Source: Coptodactyla brooksi
Taxonomy: Eukaryota; Arthropoda; Insecta; Coleoptera; Scarabaeidae
Assembly: GCA_033557675.1 (NCBI GenBank)
Contig: JAWQRM010000104.1
Span: forward strand, 1 to 30,669
DNA: 30,669 bases
Reading direction: 5' to 3'
Shown piece by piece: positions 1 to 11,211 of this stretch (position 1 is its first letter; each line of letters begins with the position of its first letter). The position numbers were made by a program, and so were the translations under genes. The notes beneath the pieces were generated by a model. That model did no database searches, was not told where the DNA came from, and saw only the letters and a list, made by a program, of their open reading frames with translations.

Positions 1-13
1 ATATAAAAATTGT

Positions 14-170
14 AATTGATAAAAATACAGCCCCATGGAGCAAGAGGGTATTTTGTTCTTAATCTCGGGTATTGTTACTTTTAGAAAAGAATGTTTCACG
101 CAAAAGTTGCATGACATCGAGAACTCTTCATAATTTGAAACAGTTTTCGGATATACAGGTGTTCGGTTTA
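14..170 (+). repeat. Dispersed repeat, copy 1
   Basis: This segment closely matches 25348-25504 in the same orientation. Both begin with attgataaaaatacag, share the block around gggtattttgttcttaa, and end near gaaacagttttcg and a 'ggtgttcgg' motif. No coding potential is visible in either copy. The right end runs into a short inverted repeat (151-218), so it is probably part of a transposable element. The family is not identified. Confidence 0.7.
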
Positions 171-218
171 TTCTAAAAACTATCCAACTTCAGATTTTTA
201 AATGGAACACCCTGTATA
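151..218. repeat. Short inverted-repeat element end (TATACAGGGTGTTC type)
   Basis: TATACAGGTGTTC near 152-164 is the inverse of GAACACCCTGTATA at 205-218, with one G missing in the left arm. Terminal motifs of this type are common on small insect DNA transposons. Only about 40 bp lie between the arms, so this is either a tiny deletion derivative or two ends brought together. Confidence 0.45.
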
Positions 219-632
219 CTATTACATTTTTAAAAGTCATGTAGGATGTACGTCTTCTAATTTTATTTCCAGTGTGAAACTATTGGAAAATGTACTATAT
301 GTTCTATCATATAGTATAAAGGTAGCAATTGATAAACATTTTTAGCCATTCGTTCTATATCTGTATGACTATTGATAATGTTATAGCAATTTTTAAATGG
401 TTACAAGTTGGTTGATGGAAATGTTTAGAATTTTAGAGGTCGTTCGATATGCTCGCGTGTTTTTAATTCTAAACTAAATTCCGATGTGTTACGTGTGTCG
501 GGTATGTTTTAAAGTAATATTTGATATTACTTTGTGTACTTTTATATAATTATTTATTTTAGAAATAAATATAGATATTGTTGGATGAAATAATATTTTT
601 TTAAATAAAATACAGTGAAAAAAAAAACTTGA

Positions 633-705
633 CTTGGATGGGATTCAAACCCGCGACGATCACAACTTTAGTTCCACTAGGCGCGCGAACTAGCAATAAG
701 TTGGT
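633..705 (-). repeat. tRNA-like fragment (possible SINE head)
   Basis: The minus strand contains GGTTTGAATCC (complement of 641-651), a match to the pol III B box / tRNA T-loop, preceded by a GC-rich stretch that could be a decayed tRNA body. The T stem is imperfect and no convincing A box or cloverleaf forms. I therefore read it as a tRNA pseudogene or SINE remnant. It lies just beside 'aaataaaataca', which resembles the tail of the R3 repeats further along. Confidence 0.3.
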
Positions 706-2226
706 TGGAGTTGTTTTTCCAACAAATTTCATCAGACAACGCATTGACATTGTTTAAACTTCGTAATATAAAGTGCAATAATTACTCGGATCGCAATAGC
801 AGTAAACGTATTGCGGAATATTAATACCGTAACGTTTATTTCGATTTAATTTAACTTAATTCCGCTTAATGAAATATGACAGCTTAGTTTATAATCGTCG
901 TACTTTTGTACGCATAAATCGTTGCGTAACGTCGTGAACGTTGAACTAATATTTATTATCAGCAAACGATGTTATTGGTATGCACGTGTTCGGAAACGTT
1001 TTGGCGTCTCTTTCTTTGTTTGTTAAATACCGTTGGAATTTTCAACTTGCCAATGTAATACATAATTTTAAAGCGAATATAGTAAGTAAGTAAGCGTGGA
1101 TACACACAAAATCGAGGCCAGAAAACACTGTATTGAGTCACTCGACACGTTATCAATTTCATAATGTGTTACCCAACTTGTTACAGTTATTATACAAAAA
1201 CGTTATTGATACATCGTGACTTATGCTTTGCGGGTATACGATCGCGAGAGCCAAACGCCCTAATTGCATATTACGTTAGAGTTATTAAATTTTATGTAAT
1301 AGATAGCGATTTCGTTGTTTCACAGATGTATTGTTTGAAAGTATTAGGCAACCGAAACGTTCAATTACCAAAGCGATTAAAGGCGTACTTTCGCTGTGCG
1401 CACGCGCCGAACCAGACGCAAACGGGGTATACTACACTCCCTGCAATTAATAAAGTATATACCGTTATCTAGTGCTGCAATAGTTGTATAAACAAAACTG
1501 CCGTTGTGTACTTTTGTTAATCACTCCCTTTGTTTTTGTTTATTTACCGCCAAACGCAATCGGCGCTTGCTGAAATAATTAAATGGAAAATCGGGGCTGT
1601 TACGCTACATCGCTAATTGCCGTATCACGTAATGTTTATGGAATATTACTACAACCTTGTTTGTTATAATATAATTGGCCTTACTTCTATTACAGTTGAT
1701 GTTCTCGCTTATAACATGTTTCAGAAGTGTTGCTTATCGAAATCTGTCGAAGTTAAAAGTCAATGAGACGCGATCTTTATACGACAGACGATAATCTATC
1801 AATTATTTATATTTCTATCTATTTGCCATTCAAAGAGTTTTGCAAAGATGGAAATAAATGGTGATGCGAATGGCGATATTCAAGGTCGACGGCGCACAGA
1901 CTATCCAGACCGCAACGACGCATCAATTAAATGCAATGAAATCGTTCGATACGAAAAACGATCGTTTTCTTTCAATAACAAAAGCCCAGGTGGAAGATTT
2001 ACATACCGCGTAACAAACAAACACGGTTTAAACTGTGAATATCGCCTTGTTCTTAATACATTTTTTCTGTTGGCTTTTTGTTAGTCACAGCGGTGTAAAA
2101 AAACCTAAGCGCGGTAATCCTCTATATAATAAAGTTATGGAACGTCTGTCCGTAAGTTTCCGGTGTCCGCGCAGCCGATTGCACTAGAAAATTTTGTTTT
2201 ATAGGGTAAAACAAAATTTCACTGCA
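706..2226. other. Gene-poor stretch, no recognised gene
   Basis: This stretch has many CpG dinucleotides and several short open frames. The longest starts at 1164 (102 codons); another starts with ATG at 1848 (78 codons). Their composition looks random and neither resembles a family I know. The ATG at 1848 could in principle open a first exon for the fragment at 2301-2830, since CAG|GTGGAA near 1990 is a possible donor, but the reading phase does not fit the obvious downstream acceptor. A near-consensus NRF-1 palindrome (TGCGCACGCGCC, 1397-1408) may mark a promoter. Confidence 0.5.
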
Positions 2227-2292
2227 GTTGAATTAGTCCACTTTCACTTTGTACACCTCATTTTCGAACCAGCCCCGTAAACAATAATCTAA
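2227..2292 (-). repeat. Mariner-like transposase fragment, duplicate
   Basis: This 66-bp piece matches 3257-3322 with only two substitutions visible. It corresponds, on the minus strand, to the end of a mariner-like transposase after the DLTPLDY motif. It sits directly upstream of the coding fragment at 2301, so a transposon deletion product may have landed in or next to that gene. Confidence 0.65.
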
Positions 2293-2300
2293 TTGTTTAG

Positions 2301-2830
2301 ATTATTTTATTTTCAAACGGAAAGGGAAGTGTATTTAAAAAACAATAACTCCCAGTGCGCGATTTTGATTGATGACGAAATTCAAAAGAACGGCGAAATA
2401 ATAACCGAAATTAAAAAATTATTTGAAAATAAAGTCATAAATTGCGAAGTATTATTAAAATCCAATACAACAGGTAATTTTTAAACAGCCATAGTTTAGG
2501 GCCTCGATAGGTCAAAGATAGATCGCCTGCCGTGACGGCGAAATATTAATAATTTGATAAATTATATAAATTATATAAATATTTAACATATTTACTTATT
2601 TAGCTGTAGATATAACAAGAAGTGCGACAGAAGATATATTAACCAAGTGGTTAGAAGAGCATACCCATAACAGTAGCAAGGGCAATGGCAACAATACGTT
2701 GATTCGAATTTTGGAAGCAGTAGCCCTTTTAAATAACCACGGAAATGTATTGTTAATAACCGGGACAGATGTGACGGAAAATCATTTATTTTCCATGGTA
2801 TTAAAAGAAATGCGGACCAAGAACGTTAAG
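2301..2830 (+). CDS. Two-exon coding fragment, unrecognised (VWA/Rossmann-like pattern)
   Basis: Two open segments, about 2301-2473 and 2605-2830, join in phase. The first ends ACAG|GTAATT after one base of a codon. The second begins after TTATTTAG and restores the frame. A donor (AAG|GTAAAG) follows at 2830. The combined ~130 residues contain two hydrophobic-strand/helix/strand units: one with AILIDD followed by a Lys/Glu-rich helix, one with VLLITGTDVTE followed by a helix and KNVKV. This is the pattern of half a von Willebrand A-type or other Rossmann-like fold. That reading is inference; I do not recognise the gene. No start codon or final exon can be fixed: the open frame upstream of 2301 is bounded by mariner debris, and downstream the frame ends at a hairpin region. 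It could be a broken gene. Confidence 0.4.
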
Positions 2831-2844
2831 GTAAAGAATTTAAA

Positions 2845-2897
2845 TTTCGGATTATCGAGAACGTTCGGTTAATAATCCGAAACTCGATAATCCGAAA
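2845..2897. repeat. Perfect 15-bp inverted repeat
   Basis: TTTCGGATTATCGAG (2845-2859) is exactly complementary to CTCGATAATCCGAAA (2883-2897). The 23-bp loop itself contains a second related arm (TTCGG...CCGAA). It follows the coding fragment by a few bases and could fold in RNA or be a small foldback element. Confidence 0.8.
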
Positions 2898-3256
2898 CAA
2901 TTAAAGTCGACGCACGGTAAGCATGAATTATTATTAGTATTTAACTTTCGAATCCTGCTCGAAGGTCCATTTATTTTCTTGTTTCAATAAAAAATTAAAT
3001 ACGTATACAGGGTGAGTGGGGAGGAACGCGCCAAACTTCAGGAGTGTATTACATACATAAAAATAATGTAAAAAAACTCATATGTTCTTATCCGATTTGT
3101 ATTTGTTTTCAAATTATAGAGTAAAACAAGATTTCTAGTGTTCTTTTATTAAATTGACCTCTAAACATTTTCTGCTTTGTCTAAGAAGAGCACGTGTTGC
3201 TCCCCTAATTGATTCACTTCTGTTTATTTTAATATCCGCTGCAGTATTTCGAATAC

Positions 3257-3525
3257 GTTGAATTAGTCCACTTTCACTTTGTACACCTCATTTTTGAACC
3301 AGCCCCATAAACAATAATCTAATGGTGTGAGGTCTGGGGATCTTGGAGGCCGATTAATAGGACCACCGCGACCAATCCGACGCCCTGGAAATATTTCGTC
3401 CAAATGTCGCTTGACCTGTTGTGTGAAATGTGCAGGATCGCGCTGGTAGCACATTTGTATTCTGATGTTTAGAGGAACATTCTCTAGTAATTCGTTTTGT
3501 AGAAAATTGAAGTAGTACTTCTTAG
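3257..3525 (-). pseudogene. Mariner-like transposase, C-terminal remnant
   Basis: The minus strand encodes the last ~90 residues of a Tc1/mariner-superfamily transposase. Recognisable blocks, in order, are an LLENVPLNIR segment, a damaged 'HDGAPAHF'-type block (here QRDPAHF, two residues missing), GRRIGRGGP, and PPRSPDLTPLDY with the last catalytic Asp, then LWGWFKNEVY. The N-terminal DNA-binding region and first catalytic Asp are absent. Flanking 'tatacagggtg' near 3004 may be a terminus. It is non-functional because of truncation. A duplicate of its end lies at 2227-2292. Confidence 0.8.
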
Positions 3526-4285
3526 AATTTTTGGATCATTTCATAAATCACGCAAAGCCTAGCAAGGACAACAAAGTTCTCTTAATTTTGGATAATCACG
3601 AAACACATATATCCATCGAAGCTATCAACAAAGCCAGAGATGATGGTATTGTCATGTTGACAATTTCACCACGCACCAGTCATAAATTACAACCCCCTGA
3701 CAGGGGGCCTTTGGTCTGCTGAAGACTTACTACAATGACACTTGTAAGAATTGGTTCCTAAATAATCCAGGAAAGCCACTGACCATCTATAGTATTGCTA
3801 GTGTATGTGGGAAGGTGTATCCTCCCATCAAATATATTGTCTGCCTTTTCTTCTTCTGGACTATGGCCTTATAACCATGTTTTTGCTGACGATGAATTCT
3901 TCAAGTGTCGTTCAACCCATTGATGACACTACTCTTGCTGGCCCTTCTAGTCCATCAATTTCAACTCCTCAGGACAAAACTGTCACGATTATTACATCGT
4001 CAACTCCTCAGGACAAAACTGTCGCCATTGCTACTCCAAAGTCACTAGAAGAAATAAGACCATTTCCTAAAACATGACGCGAATTTACTAAAAAGAAAAT
4101 TCCAAATTGTAAAAAGAAGAAATCAAAGACAGCACTCTTTGGTGCTGAAAAAAGAATAGCAGCAGCTAAGAAAAGGAAAAGAGAATATTTATCTGATTTA
4201 TTTACATCATTCTTATCGGAAGATGGGAACATTGGAATCGAAGATTTGATAGAAAGGCGAATAGCGCAACCTTTCTACGTATAAA
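3526..4285 (+). pseudogene. Pogo/Tigger-type (DDE_1) transposase remnant
   Basis: From about 3531 the + strand reads the second-Asp region of a pogo/Tigger-like transposase: LLILDNHETH, then an SPRTSHKLQP block and a frameshift near 3715. In another frame follow KTYYND, NWFLNNPGKPLTIY and the start of the next conserved stretch. The C-terminal part (about 3950-4280) retains the low-complexity Ser/Thr-Pro region, a PFPKT block and a Lys/Arg-rich tail, with an in-frame stop after PFPKT (4074-4076). The N-terminal CENP-B-type helix-turn-helix and first catalytic Asp are missing. Frameshifts and stops make it a dead copy. Confidence 0.8.
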
Positions 4286-4575
4286 CTAGTCCCACTTAAC
4301 ATTAAGCAATACCTACGTAACGATCTTGTTTAAAAAATAATAATTATTATTATACTTTACGCACCAGCACACAAAGTCACAAAATCTTGGAAACAAATAA
4401 TGAAGGATTATTTGTAAGTTATAGCTTGAAAATTATTGTATTTTTTATTTACCTTTAAAGTGCAAAATATTTTTAAGTATTTTTAAGGTCAAACACGTGC
4501 GACACCGCTTAGCGCTGATTCGTTTAACGCTCAACATTGCGTGTACGCATTAACAGCTTTAAGCAGGGTATTATT

Positions 4576-4605
4576 GTATTCATATAAATAAGGTTAAACA
4601 TAAAA
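4576..4605 (+). repeat. 30-bp direct repeat, left copy
   Basis: This sequence is the same as 5921-5950 except for one base. Together the two copies bracket the second pogo remnant and the piggyBac remnant (1345 bp apart). They could be element-end sequence or the product of a duplication. Confidence 0.7.
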
Positions 4606-4639
4606 TTACATAAACTTGTAAAAACTATATGGCAAGAGA

Positions 4640-4915
4640 AGGATTAATGAAAGATGACAGTTGTAGATGACAGTTGCGAAAGGAGCACAGCAGAAATAGA
4701 AGAAATAACACAATTTCCTAAAGCAGAACGTGAATTTTCTAAAAGGGGAAGAAAACTTGGTAGATGTAAGAGGAGTAAAAAAGTCTTTTTTAAAAGAAAT
4801 TGATGAGAGTGAGATACAGGAAGGTGATATAGTAGTATATTTACTAACACCAGTTGCTGGCAGAATGGGGGAACTAAAATTTTGTGTACCTTTTTCAGGA
4901 CTTAACATATTTTGA
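4640..4915 (+). pseudogene. Second pogo-type transposase C-terminal remnant
   Basis: It starts with the same 'E-E-I-x-x-F-P-K' block seen at about 4045-4075, followed by Arg/Lys-rich residues (REFSKRGRKLGR) and then, in a shifted frame, EIDESEIQEGDIVVYLL. Only the C-terminal tail of the element is present. It diverges from the copy at 3526-4285, so it is a separate insertion or an old tandem duplicate rather than the same element. Confidence 0.6.
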
Positions 4916-5280
4916 ACAATTGAAGACGTATTAAGATAGGCAGTACATTAAAATATAAATTTATATTTCATCCAGTGTTCATTACTTCATATTCCTGATT
5001 GTTTATTAAGTTTTGGCTCAAGCACAAGGGGTGGCCCAAGGTACAATGACAGTCACTGTACCTAACATCGATTGCTTTTTCTTTTGCAAGTATATGCTGC
5101 AATACTTTGATCTAACGTATCGTATTGTCATCCCTGCAGCTTACTTCCTTATCACAGTGCTTGTGCTCATGAGAATAACGTTTTTATTTTTTTATGCACG
5201 TCTGACACAATTGTGGTATCAACAATTGTAGGTTTTCTTTTGATGAACATTTCACCTAATTTTTAGGACGTGAAAGAGAT

Positions 5281-5484
5281 TTGCCCCTCGAGTTCATGTG
5301 TTTGATTTTTTTCTGATATTTCACCCAGACATTTTCCCGCATAAACTTGAGCTTTCGTGGCGTGGGCGCTGTCACAAAAAGCCCGTATTTTAATGCCACA
5401 CTTTGCTGGTTTATTGGGAATATACTGCTTGAAAGGAAAGCATCCTTTGAAGCCGACAAAACTCCCACTTTTCAGAAGTGGGCG
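5281..5484 (-). pseudogene. PiggyBac-type transposase remnant
   Basis: The minus strand reads, without a stop, GSFVGFKG, PFKQYIPNKPAK, GIKIRAFCDS, then VYAGK and EKNQ. This is the central part of a piggyBac (DDE_Tnp_1_7) transposase around its 'GRxPFRQYIPSKPAKYGIK' region and second catalytic Asp. Flanking sequence down to about 5013 has weaker similarity to the next part of the domain but is full of stops. No TTAA-flanked ends were located. It is a dead internal fragment. Confidence 0.8.
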
Positions 5485-5699
5485 ACAAATCGCCCACGTA
5501 GGGCTAATTAGTCGCTTGCTCTCCTTTGTCGACGATCCTCCTTATCGCCAAAACGTAATACGCTTGATATTCGACAAAAAAAAACATTCAACATCGTTTC
5601 ACGAAAAATACGTCTGCGAATTTCTGCCTCCCACGAACTTTTCATTGATTCGCCGCGTGATTTATAAACTCCTGCTGAAAACAATAATCCTATGTATGC

Positions 5700-7793
5700 T
5701 TGTATTGTAATATTATAACTCTCCTATCCTCAATACAATATCTTCAAGCGTAGGGTTGGCGATAACTCGAAAGGCAGATAGAATATCCTTCACTCTGGAT
5801 GGAGTCCACTTTGAAAGGATCTAACATGCGCCACAGTATTTGTTTGCACCACGTCATTATCTGAAGAATCATAGTCTTGCATAATCTTGTTGGTTGTTAT
5901 ATAGTTATAATACACTTATAGTATTCATATAAATAAGGTTAAAAATAAAACTGCTTGCCCAGTAGGGCGCGCATCGCGAATAAAAAACAGTACGCAATAT
6001 AAATATGCTCGCGCGTTGCGCGCGCAACGGCGCTGGTAATAGTAGTGACTTTTTTTTCGTTTACTTCGCATACTGTTCATTTTTCCACACACAAATGCCA
6101 CCCACGTAACTGTTTCGATTCGATATGTGTACCTGCACTTTTTCTAACTGTTCTTTATCTATTACCGTTCGCTAATATTGCGTAAGGTTAACGGTTTGTA
6201 GTATCATATTGGTATTGGGAGTAATATTTAAGGTAACAGAGAAATAACTAATAATTCAACACGTTAATAATCGATATATATCGATCGAAAACCTCGCTTG
6301 AGTTATGGGTCCATTTAAATATAGAAGAATAAACAATAGCAATAAATTCAGGTTATCAAATCGCATAAATATTGCTTAAGTGCCCTACTTTAAGCTGAAC
6401 AAGATATTACGAACGTATTTGCGTGTATTTATTTTTTTTTTCCTGCGCACAATGGAAAATAAGAATAGCACTGCGTTACATAAAACGCAGTGGGGTATTC
6501 GTGATAAATTTAGTTGAAGCGATTGTTAAAATCTGTCCATTGATGAATTCGGGAACTTACAATTTCGAGTACGTCGTTATGCTAGTAGATAAACCGATAA
6601 ATGTTTCGGTTATCAAATTGAATGATAACCTACTTGAAAACGCATAGTGTGTTACAAATTATAAATAAACTCCTGATTGATTATTATATGCTAACACAAT
6701 AACTCTGACGTTATCCTAACGAATGGCATAGAAGAGCTGATTATTCTATAATCTGCGAAATAACAAATATTAATATAACTAAGTAGTAAGAAAACTTTCG
6801 CTGACGAGAAGACAATTAGAAAAATGTCCAAGAGGTCATAGGAAACGTTGGCAAATACGTAATTGAATACATTGAACTGTTTCCTTACGATAATCTAAAC
6901 AATTTCACTCAGACTAATCAATATTTTGGACTATGTTGAGTTGCACAAAATGTGCAAGTGCGATACTATTTCAGAATATTTGCGTCAATGCCCTTTTTTG
7001 CTCTTTTTGCTATTTAACTTATCGCAAAGTTCTACGTAATTTCTTCCAATATCGTTCTGACTGTTATTTTTTTGGGCTCGTTTGTATTTCGGCGAAAGAA
7101 AAACAAACATTTAGGGCTGTGAGCGAAATCACGTAGCCCAAAAGTGTTTTAAGAAAATCGTCGGTTTGTCTTGTTAATAAAAAATGCAATCGCCAGCGGA
7201 TTCCGTAGGAAATGTTCTGTCGAAAAGGCCCCGTGATAATATTGCTGATTTACTAAAATTACATTAAAGTAATTGAAGCGATTAGAATAACAACTGTGTA
7301 ACCGAAATTATCGAAAAACCAAAAGTGATGCATTTCCTGCTGAATATAATTGGAGATTTCTCATTCAACCGAAACGACCCACGCCATTGAGTAAGTAAAG
7401 TTGGACGATAACGGGCGATGTTAACTAATCATATTAATAATGAGAATAAGTTTCGAGTTCATTGCCGGAAATGCAAATATTGAGATAATTCGATAAAATT
7501 ATCGACATCAATTAACAATAAAAAGAAAAATTCGTAATTCTACTGATAAACACGAGCCGAACGCAGTAATATTTGTATTGGTGCACGATTTTAAACAAAC
7601 ACCGCTTCGATCAAATGTCAATATTACTACTAACAGTTACATAAGGTCCTTTATCTTAACACAACAAGCCGACGATTAAACTTCGCAACTTTGCCCTGGC
7701 TTAAAAATAAAAGTTGTTTACAATGTGTTGAGTACTAAAAAGTAATACGTCGCATCTACAAATTCTATTTCTCTTGTTTTCATCCCAATTCAT
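5700..7793. other. No recognised gene; CpG-rich palindrome and right copy of a 30-bp repeat
   Basis: Only short open frames are present (for example 6423-6647 and 6933-7136), none resembling a known protein. The right copy of the 30-bp direct repeat lies at 5921-5950. A GC-rich patch around 5960-6035 includes the perfect palindrome GTTGCGCGCGCAAC (6015-6028), unusual in this AT-rich surrounding and possibly a promoter element. Nothing else is supportable. Confidence 0.5.
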
Positions 7794-7797
7794 TTAA

Positions 7798-8480
7798 CTT
7801 TCCTAGGCTTTTCTGACCCAATCAAATAGAAATTTTATTACGAATTCCAAAATTGAAGTAGCACACCCTAAATATTTTATGACTTTGTTTTTTGTCTGTT
7901 GCTTTGAAACTGAAATCTGCCAAGTAGCCAGCGATTCATTTATACTCGACGGACGAAGTCCACTTCTTTTAGAAGCGATCGAAATAACCTCACAGTCCGT
8001 GAAATAACCTCACATCGCGGTCGTGTAATGTTACGTTGACCTATTTCCGCACGTGTCGAATAAACATAACGTTACACAAAAAGAAATTAAATTAGTATTC
8101 AGTATCCGGGATGTTTAACCATATGCACCAATTCTTATTAATACCACGGATAGATAACTACAGATGAGCACTAAAGGCATCTGCTTATCTTTAGAAATTA
8201 TTAAAAAAAAATGATAAGCATCTGCTTATCCTTATAAAAGATTAGTTAGGATTATATCTAATACTTAACCAGTGGTTAAGTATACATAATAAAATCATAA
8301 ATATGAATGGCCTGACCTCGTCAAGAACCTCGTCATCCTTCAATTTATTTATATTCAATTTATCCTTCAATTTTATTAGTTTTTGTATCTATACTTTTAA
8401 GAATTTAATTTGTGTTTTCTTCTTACCCGACAATATAGCTTTATAAAATAGTATAATGAGAAGTGAACAGCCTAGGAAGG
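7798..8480. mobile_element. PiggyBac-like non-autonomous element flanked by TTAA
   Basis: TTAA at 7794-7797 and 8481-8484 flank a 683-bp segment. Its ends are inverted: left CTTTCCTAGGCTTTTC, right (complement) CCTTCCTAGGCTGTTC. The target TTAA and terminal inverted repeats of this length are the hallmark of piggyBac superfamily insertions. The interior is non-coding and contains perfect palindromes, including TACTTAACCA-G-TGGTTAAGTA around 8262-8282 and GATAAGCA-TC-TGCTTATC around 8212-8229. A related small element with the same left end lies at 28591-28738. Confidence 0.65.
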
Positions 8481-8539
8481 TTAATTGCGTACTTTGATAA
8501 CTTTACCCAATGATATATTAACCATCGTTTTTTACAATT

Positions 8540-8655
8540 CTATGCGCCGAATACGTTCGTTCGCCTTCGCCAAGGTTCAAAGGATGTTCGTTAGCGGGCT
8601 GCCGATGGCGTGTACGCAAGTGTGTATTTATTATCCAGTATTCAACGGCGCATAG
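8540..8655. mobile_element. Small inverted-repeat (MITE-like) element
   Basis: CTATGCGCCGAATAC at 8540-8554 is the inverse of GTATTCAACGGCGCATAG at 8638-8655, apart from a three-base difference. The ~85 bp between are non-coding. This is the architecture of a miniature inverted-repeat element; no superfamily can be assigned. Confidence 0.45.
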
Positions 8656-8659
8656 TATA

Positions 8660-9797
8660 AATAATTAATTAGATCGCTTTTCATCCAGACCTCGTGTAAC
8701 AGTTAAACCACGACAATGACCATTAATAACCATTGAAAGTAGTTGCATAATAACCGTAATATACGTGTGTTTCAAACATGTGCACAAACGGGCACCAAAC
8801 GTGACTTGGCATCGAATGCGTAACTTTTGCTGCTCACGTGGTTTTGCTTGCATTTTTCCCGACAGCTAGACTCGGAGAAATAAATGTAATAACAGGATAT
8901 AATGTCTAACGTGATTGACATTTCGCGATTGCGGGGACAACTTTCGGGCGTTCCTTAACGGTCTTCCCCGAAGCGATGCGTGGTTCGTTATGGCTCCCAG
9001 AATTTGCGTGTACTTCTAACGTCTTGGGCTTCTTCTGTTTCGATATACGGATGACGCAACGCTGTAGAAATGTAAATTGAATGTTTACGTATTTGTTTGC
9101 CCAGTTTCTAGGAATATAAAATCAAATTAACAAACGAATCATCCCGGTTCTTTACAGTTGCGATCGCTAATGCGCTGTTTGGAAGAGAATTGCAGCATTA
9201 CCTCGCAGGTATCAAGCAAGGCTACATTACGTATAGCAATAAGGAACTTTATAAGGTTTTCTTGTGGCCATGGTGACAAGCAATGCGCTTAACACGCGTC
9301 TTGCGTCCTCGTTATTTTGAATTTGTTGTTTTTATCCGATGGGACAAACTTCGTTTAGAAAAGCAACGTCGCGTTGAGTTAAAAGCGCGAAAGGTAACTG
9401 TACCAAAAACAGAAAAACAAAGACCTTCCGATACGGTAAAATATACCGTTTCTAACAAAAAAAAGTGTTAAAACAATTATTGGTGCATGTCACCGTCGAT
9501 GGTCCTAGTTTTTATTGGGGACCCGAGCGAAAATCATCGCGAAGCACATTTGGCGGGAAAAATGGCATAATCGGGCGTCATACGAGTAGCTTAGGTCAGT
9601 ATCGTATTTCTCTAGCACGACATTGAACGTGGCCTGGTAAAAGACCGCCTGCTCTATGCTGCGCTCTCTTTCTGACAATCTTTCTAGTGTGACTGTGACC
9701 TAGTTACAATCCAGGTCGTTTTGGACGTTGTATACGGTTCGCTCTATGTATATTAATCGAAAGAATAATCGATTTATATAATTTTCTTCTTAATTTT
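8660..9797. other. No recognised gene
   Basis: Short open frames (8665-8853 minus, 9283-9471 plus) show no family resemblance. The right end passes into a CCGT/CTGT-type tetranucleotide run at about 9808-9850 that opens the satellite array. Confidence 0.5.
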
Positions 9798-9799
9798 AA

Positions 9800-11211
9800 A
9801 CTGTTTGTCCGTCTGTCCCTCCGTCCATCCGTCCGTCCGTCTGTCTGTCCATCTGTGGCAGCTGTAATTACAGCTATATTTGTCGAAAGCTGTGAAGAAC
9901 TTATTTATTTTGAAGGTACACTTCCAATACCTCCTTTCCACAGCAGAAACCTACGAAAAGAACATCTCTCCTTTCGTTTCTACTGCTAAAAGATCGAAAT
10001 GTTTCGATTTCCACATAAATCTAGAGATGATATTGTACAATTAAGCTATTTATAGTATATCTATGCTATTCTCAGAGCCTGGTCTGTTAGTCCGTCTGTT
10101 AGTCCATCTGTGGCAACTTACTTCTTTTGAAGGTACACTTTCAATACCTCCTTTCCAACATCACATCACTTCATCACATCCTCTCCCCGGGGGAAACCTA
10201 AAAAAAGAGCATCTCTTCTTTGGGTTCTACTGTTTAAGAGTTGAAAGGTTTCAATGTTCACATAAACTTAGACAAACTATTGCATTCGCAAAATTAAGCT
10301 ACTTACAATGTACCTATGCCATTTTCAGAGCTTGGTCTGTTTGTCCGTCTGTCTGTCCATCTGTGGCAGCTGTAATAACAGCTATATTTGTCGAAAGTTG
10401 TGAAGAACTTATTTCTTTTGAAGATATGCTACCGTCACCTCTTCTCCTCGGAAAAGAGCATCTCTTCTTTGATTTGTATTGTTTAAAGTGCTAAAAGTTT
10501 CAATGTTCACATATATTTAGAGAAAGTATTCCATTCGCAAAATTAAGCTATTTATAGTGTACCTATGCTATTCTCAGAGCTTGGTCTGTATGTCCGTCTG
10601 TCTGTCCATCTGTGGCAGCTGTAATTACAGCTATATTTGTCGAAGGTTGTGAAGAACTTACTTCTTTTGAAGGTACACTTCCAACACCTCCTTTCCACAG
10701 CAGATACCTACGAAAAGAACATCTCTCCTTTGGTTTCTACTGCTTAAGGAGCGAAATATTTCAATGTTCACATACATCTAGAGATGGTATTGTAAAATTA
10801 AGCTATTTATAGTGTATCTATGCTATTTTCAGTCTCTCTGTCTGTTCTTCCATCTGTGGTAGCTCTAATTACTGCTACGTTTGTCGAAAGTTGTGACAAA
10901 CTCACTTCTTTTGAAGGTATACTTCCATCACCTGCTTTACACGGCAAAAACCTAAGAAAAGAGCATCCCTTCTTTGGTTTGTATTGCTTAAGACACTAAA
11001 GGTTTCAATGTTCACATTAATTTAGAGAAACTCTTTGTCTCTTTGTCCATCTGTGGCAGCTGTAATTACAGCTGTATTTGTCGAAAGTTGTGAAGAACCT
11101 ATTTCTTTAGAAGATGTGCTAGCACCACCTCCTCTCCTCGGCAGAAACTTAGGAAAAGAGCATCCCTTCTTTGATTTGTATTGCTTAGGGTGCAATACAA
11201 ATCAAAGTATT
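9800..11211 (+). repeat. Tandem satellite array 1 (~250-bp monomer, six copies)
   Basis: Successive monomers are marked by the phrase catctgtggcagctgtaat or its variants at about 9853, 10108, 10361, 10610, 10854 and 11051, giving spacings of 255, 253, 249, 244 and 197 bp. Each monomer contains a Tyr/Phe-rich open frame with the conserved pattern AAVITAIFVE-x-CEEL, SFEG and KEHLFFGFYCLR. Copies 2 and 3 are open together over 143 codons (10063-10494). Length differences between several copies are multiples of three (6, 12, 30 nt), but copy 2 also has a 38-nt deletion. The array stops at a perfect fold-back at 11169-11207. It may be non-coding satellite DNA or degenerate repeated coding exons. 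Confidence 0.9.

Noticed and set aside
4606..4908. Minus-strand open frame of 100 codons
   Set aside because: It is antisense to the pogo C-terminal remnant and has no recognisable protein features.
10063..10494. 143-codon open frame as an ordinary gene
   Set aside because: It spans two satellite monomers and has no recognised domain; it is reported as a satellite property instead.
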